Positions 22,503 through 35,689 of a stretch of 64,000 nt of DNA are shown here, one piece after another. Below the pieces are notes generated by a model that saw only the letters and a list, made by a program, of their open reading frames with translations, searched no databases and was not told the DNA's origin. Origin of the DNA: Girardinichthys multiradiatus (taxonomy: Eukaryota > Chordata > Actinopteri > Cyprinodontiformes > Goodeidae); the NCBI RefSeq assembly GCF_021462225.1, contig NC_061805.1:50569860-50633859 (forward strand), written 5' to 3'. How positions within the stretch are numbered: position 1 is the first letter of the stretch; the number at the start of each line of letters is the position of its first letter. Position numbers and translations under genes: made by a program.

Positions 22503-24010
22503 ATATATCACGGGGATATACAGTGGATTTACGCCATTTTCCAGGCTTGGTTGTTCCACGAGATCCTTAACGCTTACCACCCACCTCATAAAATGAGAGC
22601 GAATAAACCGAGAAGCCGAATGAGATCTGCGGCAAGTGTCGAGGAACCAGGAAAACTTTGACGAGAAATGGGCTACTGGAACACCATGCCAATGGACATG
22701 AGAAGAATGTTCTCTTCCTCTAATGTTACATGGACTGTCCTGATGCCCAACAAAGAGCTGTCCTGATGAAGAAATGATTTTCATGAGAAAAAAATGATGC
22801 TTCATTATTTCAAGAATATCACAAATCTGACCTGAAAATGAACTTTCAATAAACCGGATAATGAAATAAATAAGTCATAAACTCAAAATAATATCTAAAA
22901 AACCCTTAATGGTTCTGGACTCTTGCCTAAACTGAGTCTGGGCTCTTCTGTATGACACAGAACCCAGTCCAGCTATGGTCTTAATAACTTTAACTATATT
23001 TGTATTTATATGACTTTAAGCTATAGAAATTGCTTTTAGAGCAACAATACAGGATGTAAAGGATATAAGTAGTTTTCTGAAGGTTCTAATGGTTCTAAAT
23101 AATGACAGAAAGAAAATAAACAAAACAGCCCAGTTTATTCTTACAGCCTTCATGGTTCAGTCACCTTCAGCCACAACAAAAGTAAAATGAAAGAGCAGCA
23201 GTTATACAATTAGGCTGTACTCTGGTTGCAGAGCACATCTTTTTCCCTCTTTGTCCTGCTCTTCCTCTTCTCCCGCTCCTCCTCATCCGTCCTTTTTCTC
23301 CTCCCACCCTCGGTCCTCTCCCTCTGAAACTAATTAGCAGTGAAGTCCGGAGCAGAGGGAGGAGCGAGGCATGGAGACATGAAGAATGTGAGGAGGGCTG
23401 AGATACCAGGAGGAGAAAAGACAGGAAAACTGGCCAAAAAAGGTCCACATTGAGATGTTTATTAGAAGAAACCTTCTCCACACTCATCATCTTTGCTAAG
23501 TTTGTAGTGAGAGAGGAGTCTGAAAAGTAATGTTTTATTATTAAAATATTTGCCAAAGAACAGGAAAAAGGGACGATCTGAGGGCAGGATGACAAATTCA
23601 AGAATGATTCTTTATAACTTATGAGAAATGTCTTCATTTGAGACCTTTTAATCTGGGAAAAGAGCTTTAAACCCCTTTTTTATGTCTCATCCAACGAGTC
23701 GGAAACAACCTTTTTTTTGGCTTTTTTATTGTATGCACATGAAAAAGGTTCATATTAGCTCAACTAATCTCCAAAGTTTACGTGCGACCCAGACAGGTAT
23801 AAACAGATATCTGAAGGATTAAAAAACTACTGGATAATTCAAATAAATTCAACAATAATCTGTGAATATATATTCAAAGGATGCACATTTGACCCAAAAG
23901 GTTTCACTGAGCCGGATCAAATGAATAGATGTGATAAAATTGTTAACTTATCTACAATCATTTTATGCAGGATTCATATTCATTTTAATTTAAATGATAA
24001 ATGTTTCCTG
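22503..24010. other. Non-coding, nothing recognised
   Basis: Positions 22503-22810 may be the body of a SINE headed by the tRNA-like sequence, but I do not recognise it. The rest, with CT-rich runs at 23235-23330, shows no gene. Confidence 0.4.
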
Positions 24011-24488
24011 ACTTAACCTTCTAACCTCCTTGGCCAGGAACTTCAGACCCAGTCAGTTGTGGCAGATGCCCCCTCACACTGAACCAGGTTCTGGTTCTGC
24101 TGCAGGTTTCTTCCATTTAAAGGGGGGTTTTCCTGTCTGCTGTTGCTACATGCCTGCTCAGTATGGGGGGTTGCTGGAAAGTAGGGATGCACTGATATGA
24201 AAGTGTGTGTCAATATTATCCGATATTAATATCACTGTTATGACCGATTATTGATATCAACTGATATTATGTCTATTTCTCTACCCTTTTGACACTGTGA
24301 AAAAACGACCACACCGCTAAGATTAGTTCCCTGCTTTAGTTAAACAACCATTGTTTGATTAGTAGGATCAATTCGGAATGGATGCATTTGACTTTGCCTG
24401 AATGATTGGATTAAACTGATTTTTATTTTTGAAAAGGGCCTTGAGATGATATTTGTTGTGAATTGCCGCTTTATAAATAAACCGAAGC
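24011..24488 (+). mobile_element. LINE 3'-UTR fragment interrupted by hAT-like piece
   Basis: Positions 24050-24177 match the LINE UTR words at 33230-33355 (ggttctggttctgctgcaggtttcttcc and following). Positions 24345-24488 match the end of the same UTR (gggccttgagatgat, gttgtgaattgccgctttataaataaac). Between them, from 24184, tagggatgcactgatatg followed by ccgatatt and gatatc words resembles the end of a hAT-type DNA transposon, replacing about 200 bp of UTR. Confidence 0.65.
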
Positions 24489-25664
24489 CTAATGTTGTAG
24501 CTGAAGACAAAGTCGATAGGATTGTGAAAATATCCAAGGGGTCAGAATGATTATGAAGAAACCAGTTTTCATTTTTGGAAATTCAGAATTTTATCTTCTG
24601 GAAAAATAGGAGTGGGAATCCAGTAATAGAATTCATACCTGAAATACAACTGGATATTTTCCAGTTCTGCTATGGAAAATTCTGCACGATTATAAACAGA
24701 ACAGAAGTTGTGTGGAACACAATCTGCGTTTTAAACGGTGAATCTGAACTTGGGGTGATGAACCTTCACCTCTGGAGGTCATGTCAGGAATGAGAAATAT
24801 ATTTTGGTTCCAGTCCACCCAGAAGCTGTTTTTCAGCTCAGCTAATAGTGTCATTCCTACATGCTACAAGCTCTGCCTCCTCTGTAGACCTTTTGGCAAT
24901 TATTGTTGTCGATTGTTGTGTGGTTGCAGCTGGTTTCACCCAACTATCCTGCATTTTCGCCAACAACACATAAAATATGCTTTATTTATGAAATAAATCT
25001 CCTGAGCAACACCTGGAAAACTCAATTATAGAAATTACATTTTGCTAAGCATTAATAAATAAAATCCAAAATTATTTTCTGTGTTTTTAATGCTAACTGC
25101 CGTATTTCATGTGGTAGAAACTAGAAATGTTTTGGGTTGTTCTGTTAAACAACCTCTAACAAAAAGACAGGAGTAACTTTCCGTTTCTATTGTAAATCAG
25201 ATGCTTTAACAGTGGAGGGATAATAAAGACGCCCACTGTAACCGGACTGGGTAAACTTGGTTCTACATTTAATGAAGGACTGGTTTGACTGAACACCATC
25301 CAGACATTTGAAAGTGTTTTCAATGGTTCTTTTTAAGATGTGTTTCTACCTTTACCTGCCAGGGAACGGTGAAGAAAAACTGACTTTTTAAGCTTGAAAT
25401 GAACAGAGAAAAGACTGAAAACAGGATGATGCGTCTCCTGTGCCCAAAGGCTGATTCTTCTGTCAGTAAACATCTGATTGGCCCTGCTGCTTGATGCCGC
25501 GACTGATCGACGACACGATGCAAGGCATGAAAAATATATACGAAGTTATGCAGGAGGGGAAGAAAGCAGCAGGTGAGAGGAAATCAATGCATGGAGCGTT
25601 TTACCTCTGAAGTCTGGCCGTGTGTGTGTGGAGTTCATTTAGTTTCTGCAGTTTGGGAGCTAAA
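24489..25664. other. Non-coding, nothing recognised
   Basis: No gene or element end was seen. Confidence 0.5.
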
Positions 25665-25666
25665 TA

Positions 25667-26522
25667 CAGTGCCTTGCAAAAGTATTCACTCCCCCTTGGC
25701 TTTTTATTTAGCTACATTCCAACCTGTAATTTAAATGTCTTTAATCTTATTTTATGTGATGGAACCACACAAAGTAATCTAAATTGGAAACCTCAGAAAA
25801 AAATAAAAATAAAAAAAGTTTAAAAAATAATAAAAATTAAAAAATGTCCTGTGCATATCAATCCACCTCCTTTACTACGAAGACCCAAGAAAGTTCTGGT
25901 GCAACAATTTAAGTTCAAAAGTCACATGATTAGTGATACGAAGTCCATCTGTGAGAAATCTAAGATTCACATAATCTGTCAGTATAAACCCACCTCCTCT
26001 GAAAGAGAGGCATCACACCATGAAGACCAAGGAGCTCCAAACAAGCCAGGGACAAAGTTGTTGAGAAGTACAAGTCAGGGTGGGGTTGTAAAAATATCCA
26101 GATCTTTGATGTTCTCCTGGAGCTCCATCAGATCCATCATCTTCAGATGAAAAGCGCAACACAACAACCCTGCCAAGAGAGGGGTGCCCACCAGAACTCA
26201 TAGACCGGGCAAGGAGGTCATTATTCAGAGAGGCTGCACAGAGACCTAAGGTAACCCTGGAGGAGCTGCAGAGTTCCACAGCATAGACTGGAGTTATCTG
26301 TCCATAGGACCACAATAAGCCTTCAGAGCTGGGCTTTATGGAAAAGTGGCCAGAAAAAACCATAACTTAATGTAAAAAATCAGAAAGCAGGTTCTGAGCT
26401 TGCCTAAAGGCACGTAGGCGACTCCCCAGATGTATGGAGGATGGCGCTCTGGTCAGATGAGACTAAAATTAAACTTTTCAGCCACCAAGAAAAACGCTAT
26501 GTCTGGCACGAACCCGACACAA
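25667..26522 (+). mobile_element. Tc1-like transposon, truncated at 3' side
   Basis: It starts after a TA with cagtgccttgcaaaagtattcactcccccttgg, a classical Tc1 end. An ATG context (accatgaagaccaaggagctcc) lies near 26019, followed by badly decayed transposase. The first-aspartate region, [12 protein letters not shown], is still readable at about 26448-26480. Similarity ends near 26520, before the second half of the catalytic domain and the right inverted repeat. It is an old, dead copy of a subfamily related to the one at 2425. Confidence 0.82.
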
Positions 26523-27769
26523 TAAACTCCAAAAGATGATTGCAGACCTCCAACCTGCTGCTTGAGCTGTTTCTTCCACTGCTGGTTTAATTACAGCATC
26601 AAAAACTAATATATTAGGAATTATTGATTTCTGTGTGCTGATTAGTGGCACAACTGCACTGGTTAGTGTAACTAATGCACTGATGTAGGTCATACGATCA
26701 TATTTAATTTGTATTTGTGGGTCTCTGTCTGCAGTGACAGATTCCACATCCCCAAATATATTTTCTATTTATTTGATTTGTGGAGGACCAGTTCACAAGA
26801 AACATGGACTTTACAAGACAAACAGGTCCAGGTTATTTTTTATTTGAATAAAATAAACGTTGCAGTTTGAACATGGTTTCCGTTGTGGGATTATTAAATG
26901 GAGGTAAATTAAGCTGAAAAATCCTTGATGTTGAAGCTTCCTGTGTGATTTTTTTTTTTTTTTTTGCAGTGGACACATTTTTGTTGTTTTTAATGAGCTC
27001 TTCATGATGTCTCAGGTGTAAATTTGAACCCACCAACAGGGAAAGAAAAAGATTTATTAAGGATGATGGAGCTCTCTCTCCCTTCTCAGTGGGATGGATG
27101 GATTTTTCGTCCTCCTCCATCTCTCTTATTGTTTTCACACTTCAGTAGGAGGAGATGCTCCACTGAACGAGTCCAACCCCTGTGGACACCACACTGTTTC
27201 TCATGTAACCAGATCTAAGGTATTCATGACCTCACACTGTAGAGACCTGACGTTGGTTTGGGACTAAAAAGTGAATCTGGCCGACATTAATCATTTAATC
27301 ATTTCTATTTAAAGTGTAAAAACCTGGGAAACTCTCAGTAATGAGCTGGGAAGTAATGGAAACAACACCAGTTGTGCTTGAATAAATAAACAGAAACCAG
27401 ACATTCTGAACAGGAACACATATTTAAACACAGCGTGTTGAATTAAAATGCTGGCAGCTGATAAATGATACTAAATGTATCAGTTCAACAAACTGATCCA
27501 GAAAAACACTTTGTTTCTTTTTCTAATTGTTTGAAGAAAAAATCTTTGTGTTTAACAAAACTTTTATGTATTCCCAGTTTTATTATTTCATTTCTGTTAA
27601 AATAGTTTCTCCCCGAATACTTAAACATTTTAAATTAATTTCTGTAGAGAAGAGCTATAATTTGAATTTTAAAATGAATAACTTGATTCTACTTTTTCAT
27701 TTTTTTTTGTGCAGCTTTTCTTGGTGTGTTTGCTTGGAAATAAAGATGGCAACACCTGCTGAATGAGAA
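26523..27769. other. Non-coding, nothing recognised
   Basis: No coding or repeat signature apart from a T run at 26949-26965. Confidence 0.5.
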
Positions 27770-27925
27770 ACCTGGACGTCCCTCCAGCTCACTCTGGGGG
27801 TTCCCAGGTGAGTTCTGGTCTCCTCCCAGTGGGACATGTCCAGGGAACCTCGCTCAGATGCCTGAACCACCGCAGCTGACTCCTTTCAGTGCAGAGGAAC
27901 AGCAGCTCTACACAAAGCTCCTCAC
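27770..27925 (-). mobile_element. LINE ORF2 C-terminal fragment
   Basis: On the minus strand the frame reads ERSQLRWFRHLSEVPWTCP then TGRRPELTWEP. This matches the RSQLRWLGHLVRMPPG...PTGRRPRGRPR region near the C-terminus of a common fish non-LTR retrotransposon. Fragments of the same family occur at 35135-35290, 57385-57520 and 59690-60295. Confidence 0.68.
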
Positions 27926-28155
27926 TCTGACCCTAAAGGTGAGTCGAGCCACTCTGGATCAGAGCCGCTTGTATGTTTGTGTCATTACCTGCAGTCCATG
28001 ACTAAACGGGAGGCAAACTTTTGATTTTAACTATCTTCATGTCCTCTGTTTCACTCCAACATTTAGAGTTGAAACATTAAAACTCAGGCAGCAAATCTCA
28101 CTCCAACTGTATCCCAGGTGGAAGTAAAAACTCTCTTACCTGTCATCTCTTACTT

Positions 28156-28355
28156 CAGTGGTCTCCAACTCCAATCCTGGAGAGCTACTGTCCTGCAGCT
28201 TTTAGATGAATAAGATGTACCGCTCGTTACCGGGCCTCTGCAGAACCTCGTGACATGGTGTGGAGGTCATTAGGTCATTTGATTCAGGTGCATTGGAGCA
28301 GGATGCTTCTAATGTTGCAGGACAGCAGCTCCAGGACTGCAGCTGGAGACCCCTG
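28156..28355. mobile_element. Palindromic hAT-like MITE
   Basis: The left end cagtggtctccaactccaat followed by cctggagagctactgtcctgcag is mirrored by the right end, ctgcaggacag-type words ending in gctggagacccctg at 28355. The inverted repeats are about 45 bp, the element is 200 bp, and there is no coding capacity. The 8-bp flanks (tcttactt/ctctgcat) are only a weak target-site match. This type of sequence is common in fish and is usually assigned to hAT. Confidence 0.72.
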
Positions 28356-29889
28356 CTCTGCATCAAACACTGTAGGCACATAGAAGGTGTAGCCACCAGA
28401 AGCTTCTGACACTTTCTGCCACGTTCATGACCTTTAGTTTTCTAAAACGTTCTGATTTCCTGGAACTCCATAGAAAAAATAAAAAACAGAGAAGGTCCAG
28501 TTCTTAATTTGTTCAGTTCAAATACAAACCACTATTTTTAACTTCTAATTTTATGTTTTATAACTCCATCTGAATTCATCATGATTGTAACTTGAGATGT
28601 TCCTCCTCCTTGTTTCTCCATCTCAGATTTTCCCACCTTCTCCAACCCCATAGTGACCAAACAATAAAAGACAACACTCTTCCTCACGCTCATAAATGTT
28701 CCTTTCTTTTTCTTTTCCTCTTTATGTTCTCATATCTCTTTTCTCCTTTATTCCATGTTTTTTATCCTGTCTTCTTTACTTTCCCCTCATTTCTTTCCTT
28801 GCATCTCTAATTTAATCCTAATTTTCTCAGTTTGAATCTTTTCACCTCATTTTTTCTCCTTTTCTACTGATGTCCCTCCCTCCTGCTCCCTCCATCCGTC
28901 AGTTATTGTTTAAAAAGCGGAGCTGCAGTTTGATGGTTAAAACGCTGGCAAATCGATACCTTCACACATGACAGAACGCCGGCGGACGACAGGACGGAGG
29001 GCAAGTGAGGCGGGGGGAGAACGGGGAGGAAAAAATAACAAGCTGACAGCGAGGAGCCCCTTATTTCCACAAGCTGAGATGGATGGATAGCAGGGGGACG
29101 AGTGTGTGTTTCTGTCTCTTTGCTTCGCTCCATTACTTCTTATCTTTTTTACGTTTGTTTCCCTGGCCTCGCTTTCTTCCCCTCTGCCACTTTTCTTCTT
29201 CTTCCCTTCTTTTCTGATTTTATCCTTCAATCCCAAATGTTTTTTTTACATTACTTCCTCCCCTTCATCACTGCTTTTATCCAGATGGAGATTTGTCACT
29301 TAACATGTTAAAATCTTTTTTCTTGACTCTATAAAGTCTAAACTTTTAGCCTAAATTTAATGTTTTACAGATTAATTCAAAATAATAAATTATGCTCATC
29401 ATAAATCTCTGAAGATTACAGTTTAGATGTTGATGAAGTAAAAGCTTTTCTTCTATTTCTCTTATCTCTTCTATCAAAGTTGAAGAGAAATAATTAACGA
29501 AAGGAGCATCAAGTCTAACTGCCCAGATCAGGCGGCTATTAAACTGATATTTTTACCTCTGATTGTAGAAATATCTGCGTCTATAACAGACTTGTCCCAA
29601 TGAAAACACTGTGATACAAATGCAGCATCAATGAGTGGAGAAAGCTCATCCAGAGCAGAACGTCAATGATCTGCTGCTCAGTTTGCTCTCAGTCATCAAC
29701 GTTTTCAGCTCACGTTTGCAGTTTAAAGGGATAAAATGAGACAGATGTGCAGAAAGAAACAACAGTGGTGCATGAAGTAGGCTGCCTGTCATGTTTTCTA
29801 AAAAGTCAACAAATAGAACCTAGTTTAGAAAAATATAAAAATCAAGTTTTTCCTCAAGAAAATATCTGCAGTTGTGCAAAAAGGACCAG

Positions 29890-29890
<1 letters not shown>
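28356..29890. other. Non-coding, pyrimidine-rich
   Basis: Positions 28600-28900 and 29100-29300 are T/C-rich, which creates long open frames without meaning. No gene is seen. Confidence 0.5.

Positions 29891-29928
<38 letters not shown>
29891..29928. repeat. (CA)n microsatellite
   Basis: An uninterrupted CA tract of about 18 units. Confidence 0.97.
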
Positions 29929-29931
<3 letters not shown>

Positions 29932-30059
29932 TACACAAAACTGAGCTTGCACAAGGATGGTTGCTATGTCAACCTATATAAAAATCTCAATTTGTGAAGT
30001 CGACAGAGTTACACTGTGGAAGCTTTTTGTGGATTGACTGGTGGAAAACATTTCCACAG

Positions 30060-30275
30060 CTGCTTATCCCCCACAGGTTGTCATTCCGTCACAGAGAGCA
30101 CCCACACCCATGTTAACCCAACATGCATGTTTCTGTGGACCGTGGGAGGAACCCGGTGTACCCAGAGAGAACCCACGCATCCACTGGGAGAACATGCAAA
30201 CTCAGGCTGGATTTTGAACCTTCTTGCAAGGCAACAGTGCTACACGGTGTGGCACCGTGCGGCCCGGTTCTGGAT
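30060..30275 (-). repeat. Teleost retroposon tail, diverged
   Basis: Contains gtgggaggaacccggtgtaccc, agagagaacccacgcatcc, gggagaacatgcaaactc and caaggcaacagtgctac, the ordered words of the tail family seen more completely at 40451-40712. Confidence 0.72.
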
Positions 30276-32629
30276 GTCGTTACGGCACTCCTGGTAAAGA
30301 TGTGTAAAATAAATTCCTCTTATTGCAGCAGCATGATCTCACACAGACAAAAAACATCTTTGATTTGACCACATTTATTAGAAATCATCACTTTGACAAT
30401 TATTTGACATTTCCTATAAAATAACGTTAAGGGAATTACAATTATTTGACAGTTATTTCATAATTTTATTCATATTTTTATCTCTGGAGTTTTAGAAGAA
30501 AATCTCCAGAGGTAAATGTCAGAGCACTTCAGAAAACTATTTAATTTCATTTAGTTTGATTTAAAAACAACCTGCTTCATTACTGAGTGGAAAAGTTGTT
30601 CCAAATCAGACCAAATAAAACCCAAACTGAATAAAAATAACGATGCTTCATTAAAGCAACAATCAGATATTTATTCTGTGAATAAACAAAACATTTAAAA
30701 CTCTGGAGATTAAATTCTTACTGAATAAAATAGACGATCCTTTATTGCCCCAATATCATTAATTAATTGAAAGTAAAACTGAAGAAAAATAAAACTGAAT
30801 GCCTGAGACTGTTTTATTTGTTTATGTCTTTTTAAATTAACAAAAGTACTTTTAATCATCTTAGTACTATAGTAGTATTTAATATTTTTAAAAGGAGAAT
30901 AAAAAATAAATGAGAGAACCTGAACCTTTTCAGTCGCTTTGGGTTTCTGTCCTTTTGTTTTTTGGCAAATAACTGAAATAAATTTGATAAAATTATGCTT
31001 AATTATTTTAAAAAGCAGCTGAAGATATTTTATAGTAATCAGAGATGCTTTTGCTTTAAACCTCTTTGAACCTTAATATTTATTTAAATTTGTTCATAAC
31101 ATCTAATTCGTTTGTTCCCATTTTAAAAATGTTTTAATGTAAATGTTTAACCCTTAATGCTCTCTTTGTGAAGCACTTTATTAATATTTATAGACAGACA
31201 TACAAATGTTTCCCTTGACAAAAAAAAAAAAAAATGATGAAAACTATATTTTTAAACATATATTTATCTTCCTTTAATACATTTTAAGCAGAAATGTAGA
31301 ATTTGTCCTATTTTACCAAATTTAAATCCTCTGATGGTCATTTTGAAATTTCACCTAACCAGACAACATTTGACCTTTCCTGCAGGTTTTGGCCTATGTT
31401 ATACAGGTCATGCTGATGACATGATGATATATATATACATACAATATTTCTTTATAAGAAGTTGGAAACGTTAGACGGAAAACAAACAGGAAGAAGACAG
31501 GATCCAATGATGTCCGAGTGTGGGAATAGAGAGGAAGATGAGGAGAGGGCAGGAAGGAAGCTCCAGATGAGAGGGAAGAAGGTCCTGATAGAGGGAATAA
31601 GGCTGAAAGCTGAAAAATTGAAAAAGAGAGTTGATTAACCCTTTCTGCAGCCGTTTGACAAATGAACGAAATCAACAAGAGCTACAGTGCATCTATCACT
31701 GCTGAAACACACACACAGTCCCTCACAGGGGGGCCCAGAAATAACTAGTTTCTGCTAATAAACCCAACTAGCATGCCAGGACACATTACTCTGTCATAGG
31801 CCACACACACACACATCCATCTTCTGCAGAGGTGGGGAAAGGAGGGCTGATCGAGCTTCACCACGGCAACCACAACTGATGGGGACATTTGTTAAGGATG
31901 CGCACCGTTCAATAGCAGTCATAGACCTCCGCCGTCACTTTAAAGCCTCATCCATCTCCTCCTTTCCACCTTAATTTTTCAAAAAAGGGCTTTGTGTGGA
32001 AATATGACTTCCTGTTTTTATAGTTTCATCATTTGTTAAAAGGCTGGGCCGCCGCAGACCGGATGTTTTTTCCCTCCGTATGAATCATACCGGCCAGAAA
32101 ACGTTACGTCGATAAGCTTCTGAGCGGATCTGTACGGAGCGAGGAGGCCGACCACGGGTCAGGACCGGATCCGAGGAACAAATCCATCCTGCTTGTTAGC
32201 TGGAGGCAACTTCAATGCTGCTCAGATCCCAGATGGACCCTCGACGTTCTGACTCAGAAAGGCTTTATAAATCTGTGTGTGTGTCAGGCTAAATAATTTA
32301 CATTTCATTTTTTTTATTACCAGCTACGCCAAAGTTAGCTTAAATCTAACATATTTCTGGTTAAATGAAAGGATTTGGATTAAATCTGGTATTACAGAAG
32401 ATATTCATCAGTCATCTTCTGAATATTCTCCGCCGCCGCCTTGCAGGAAGGAATTACAGACATTTCAAATTAGGAAGAATTAGGAAACTAGACCTCTGGG
32501 AACTGCTGTGGAAAATTCACTCTTCACTCCTCATTAGTGCAAAATTTAGGTGAAACACTTTAAAACTGAATGAAATGATGTTCACAGCTCAACACCTTAA
32601 ACTGTTTAAAAATAAATAGCATCCCATTA
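30276..32629. other. Non-coding, strongly AT-rich then balanced
   Basis: Positions 30350-31420 are very AT-rich with no signal. Positions 31690-32170 are more balanced and unremarkable. No gene is seen. Confidence 0.5.
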
Positions 32630-32639
32630 AGCTTATATT

Positions 32640-33632
32640 AGGCTAAAAACTTTCCTTTTTGATAAAGCTTATAGTTAGAGTGGCTTAGTTTGTCCTGAAC
32701 TATCTCTGTAGTTATGCTGCTATAGGCTTAGGCTGCTGGAGGACATAATGACCACTTTCACCCTCTTCACTACATTCTCACACTACTCTCCAATTTTACA
32801 TTATTTGCTGTTATTTCAGTTTTTAACTTTATGTTCTCCCTCTTTTCTCTTCCTAGAAGCTACACCTGGCCTGACTCTATGTCTACCTGTGACACCTTTC
32901 TGGAGGGGGGCATCGTCCAAGCTTCTGCTGGCAACAACTTAATGCTCACCCTCTACAGATGACCCACATGGCCCTGTCTTTCAGTGTTTAACCCTTTCTC
33001 TCTCCTAGACATGGCTACTGACTGAGCTTCTACTGTGACTAACTCTATGTTCTCTCTTTCAGACTCTAACCTTGAAAACTGGCTCAGAGTTTATCTGTTC
33101 TTTCTTTCTAGATGAAACGACTAAAGGAGCTACATCCATTAACATTTACTTTTCCTTCCCATAGAAAGTACTCCTGGATCAGTGCTTCTTTGTTCTTTTT
33201 GTGTCTCTGCTCTGTTCTCTCAAACCTCCAGTCGGTCGTGGCAGATGGCCGCTCACACTGAGCCTGGTTCTGGTTCTGCTGGAGGTTTCTTCCTGTTAAA
33301 AGGGAGTTTTTCCTCTCCACTGTCGCTACATGCATGCTCAGTATGAGGGATTGCTGCAACGTCAACACCAGTGACTGTCCACTGTCTCTACATGCTCATC
33401 CAGGAGGAGTGAATGCTGCAAGTCACTGACTGGATGCAATCTGCTGGGTTTCCTTAGATAGAAAAACTTTTTATCCAATTTGAATAAATAACTGAATCTG
33501 ACTGAACTGTTCAATGGTTACGATTAATTGGAATGTATGAACCTGACTGTTGTGAAGAACCTTGAGACAACATGTGTTGTGAATTGGCGCTATATGAATG
33601 AAACTGAAATGAACTGAATTGAATATTTTTAA
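32640..33632 (+). mobile_element. 5'-truncated L2-like LINE: last codons plus 3' UTR
   Basis: Positions 32640-32678 read RLKTFLFDKAYS followed by a stop, the typical C-terminus of ORF2 in L2/CR1-type fish LINEs (FKSRLKTFLF). It is followed by about 950 bp of UTR that ends ...gaattggcgctatatgaatgaaactgaaatgaactgaattgaa. The UTR is the inverse of 15034-15947, and pieces of it recur at 13899, 24011 and 4579. A 5'-truncated insertion explains why only the end of the protein remains. This copy ties the anonymous UTR repeats in the window to a LINE. Confidence 0.85.
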
Positions 33633-34844
33633 TCGTGATGTTCAGGAAAACAAAAACATCAGAAGCAGCACCATCTTCCTTCTCCTGATGTTCTCTGCTG
33701 CCTGGGGGCTGAGGTCTGGACTAGACCATCACACAGGATGCATGCAGAACCGGGCCTGCAGGCACAACTTCATGCATGTTTGCAGTTTTAATAGTTAAAG
33801 TTTGAGCCTTTCACACTTACAGATAAACTTAGAGCAAGAATATGGCATCACAAATGGGTTTCCACACAAATTGGAGGGTGCAGAATTGATTGAATGCTTG
33901 AATCTGACAGCAAAACCAGACTCAAATAACTTAAATCTGTCTGTAAGCGGAAATATAGTGAGTCTTTTCTACAAGAAATGGGTCAATTTTGACATTTTTC
34001 CCCCTCATCAGAATGAACTCTGCTTGGCTCAGGGTCATTAGGGTCAAAGCTGACCTAAATATTAACACAGTTCACATCTGATCTCTGCTAGCTTATTCAC
34101 ACTGTTGTCTTCACTCAGACTCTGTGCAACGCTGATATAACATGTTTAAATTCAAGATAAAGCTTCTCTCGTTCTAATTTTGGTTGTGAGAAAAAAAAAC
34201 ATCTTAAACGATCACTATGGTTTTATAATTTCAGATTTGTAAAGCCACAAAGTCTGTGCTCCCCTTTAAATACCTTCTGATTAGCTCAACCCCGGCTGAA
34301 GACAAAGGAAACGTATTTGTTCTATGGTCGGGGAGACGCTCAACGTTTCTCTGAAAGCTGGGGCTCCTGTTCCTCTGACTGTAGCGAGTCCCCAGCTTTA
34401 CATTTGTGGTATTTTGTGCTCATATTTGCTTCCAGAACCTCCCAGTAATCCTAGTTTAAATCCGAATAACAGTTTAAGAAAACTAAGCTTTAAGGTGGGG
34501 TTACAGAAAACCCTTGAGCTATCACTGCTCTACGTTTCGTTTTTTCACTGTAAGACCAGATAAACTCAACTGCAAGAGAACACAAAATCAACTCGTTTCA
34601 AGCCTATTTGGCAGTTTTTTTTCTTGGTCTGATCCCTTATAAATAAAACCCAGTAAAGTCCTGTGGGGTCACTGTGGGTCAGAAGGTTTTCCTGCTTTTT
34701 CTGTAGGTTTGTGTAACGAGGTCTAAGACACATCCATCACCGTTCCGACTCACATCACGGCTAACGTTAGCAATCTAAGGCTAACACGCGCTCACAACAC
34801 AGGGTCAATTGGCCTGACCCGGCTAATTACAGAGCAGCCACCTG

Positions 34845-34879
<35 letters not shown>

Positions 34880-35134
34880 AATAATCATCCACGCCAGCTC
34901 AGATGGTTTAACACGCCTGTATGGAGGGACACAAACGCAGGTCCATTAAGCAGGGGTGTTGGTCCAAATGAAGACCAATGACCAGGTAACTCTAATCTGC
35001 TCCTTCCAGGGAGGAAGGAGGGAATAAATGAGGCTAAACAATACGACTCCTGTTCAACAACTGAGAAAAGCACTCAGCAAAATCTCTGATGTTTGGGTTT
35101 GTGTTGTCCTGCTTTTAGACAGAAAGACGTTATT
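33633..35134. other. Non-coding, with (CA)n at 34847-34876
   Basis: No gene is seen. The only clear structure is the CA microsatellite. Confidence 0.5.
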
Positions 35135-35290
35135 ATCCATCCATCCATCCATCCATCCATCCATCCATCCATCCATCCATCCATGGATATATGAGCTCCA
35201 GATCTGTTCCAGGGTCTCTTTCCAGTGAAATGCCTCCAGAGAGAGACTCCTAGGAGGCATCCGAAACAGATTCCCAAACCACCTCAAATT
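35135..35290 (-). mobile_element. LINE C-terminal fragment with (TCCA)n tail
   Basis: Twelve TCCA/CCAT units (35135-35184) adjoin a minus-strand frame reading [20 protein letters not shown], equivalent to RWLGHLVRMPPGRLPGEVF of the LINE also present at 27770. The (TGGA)n is the expected 3' tail on that strand. The C-terminal part between the PPR region and the tail is shortened. Confidence 0.68.
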
Positions 35291-35689
35291 TGCAGACTTG
35301 GTACCTTAACATGGTGGAGGGGTTTGAATACCTCTGTGATCTGAGGGTAATGTTCTTTGAGGGTTAGGGTTCTGTTAGGGTCTCCAATGGCAAATTGGCC
35401 TTGGATCCATTGAGGTTTGGATTCTGACTGAATTAAACATCAAAACTCGACCATCTTGATGTTAATTTATGAGGAAGCCAGAGGGCGGTTCTCTGAAGTG
35501 TGTTAAATGTGGAACCCGGAGAGTTTATGGTAAATATATAAGGTCACAAAACAATTGGACAATATCCATGTCATATGCAGGATGTGGGAAACTGAATGGA
35601 AATATTTTTAAACAGAATAAACAAGAGGATCTATATTACACATTTCAACCTGGGAGTGGAAGTACGACAGCTGACCTTTCCTGCCACTG

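Noticed and set aside
23167..23637. A 156-codon minus-strand open frame
   Set aside because: No recognisable motif, a pyrimidine/purine-biased centre, no splice or promoter context; probably chance.
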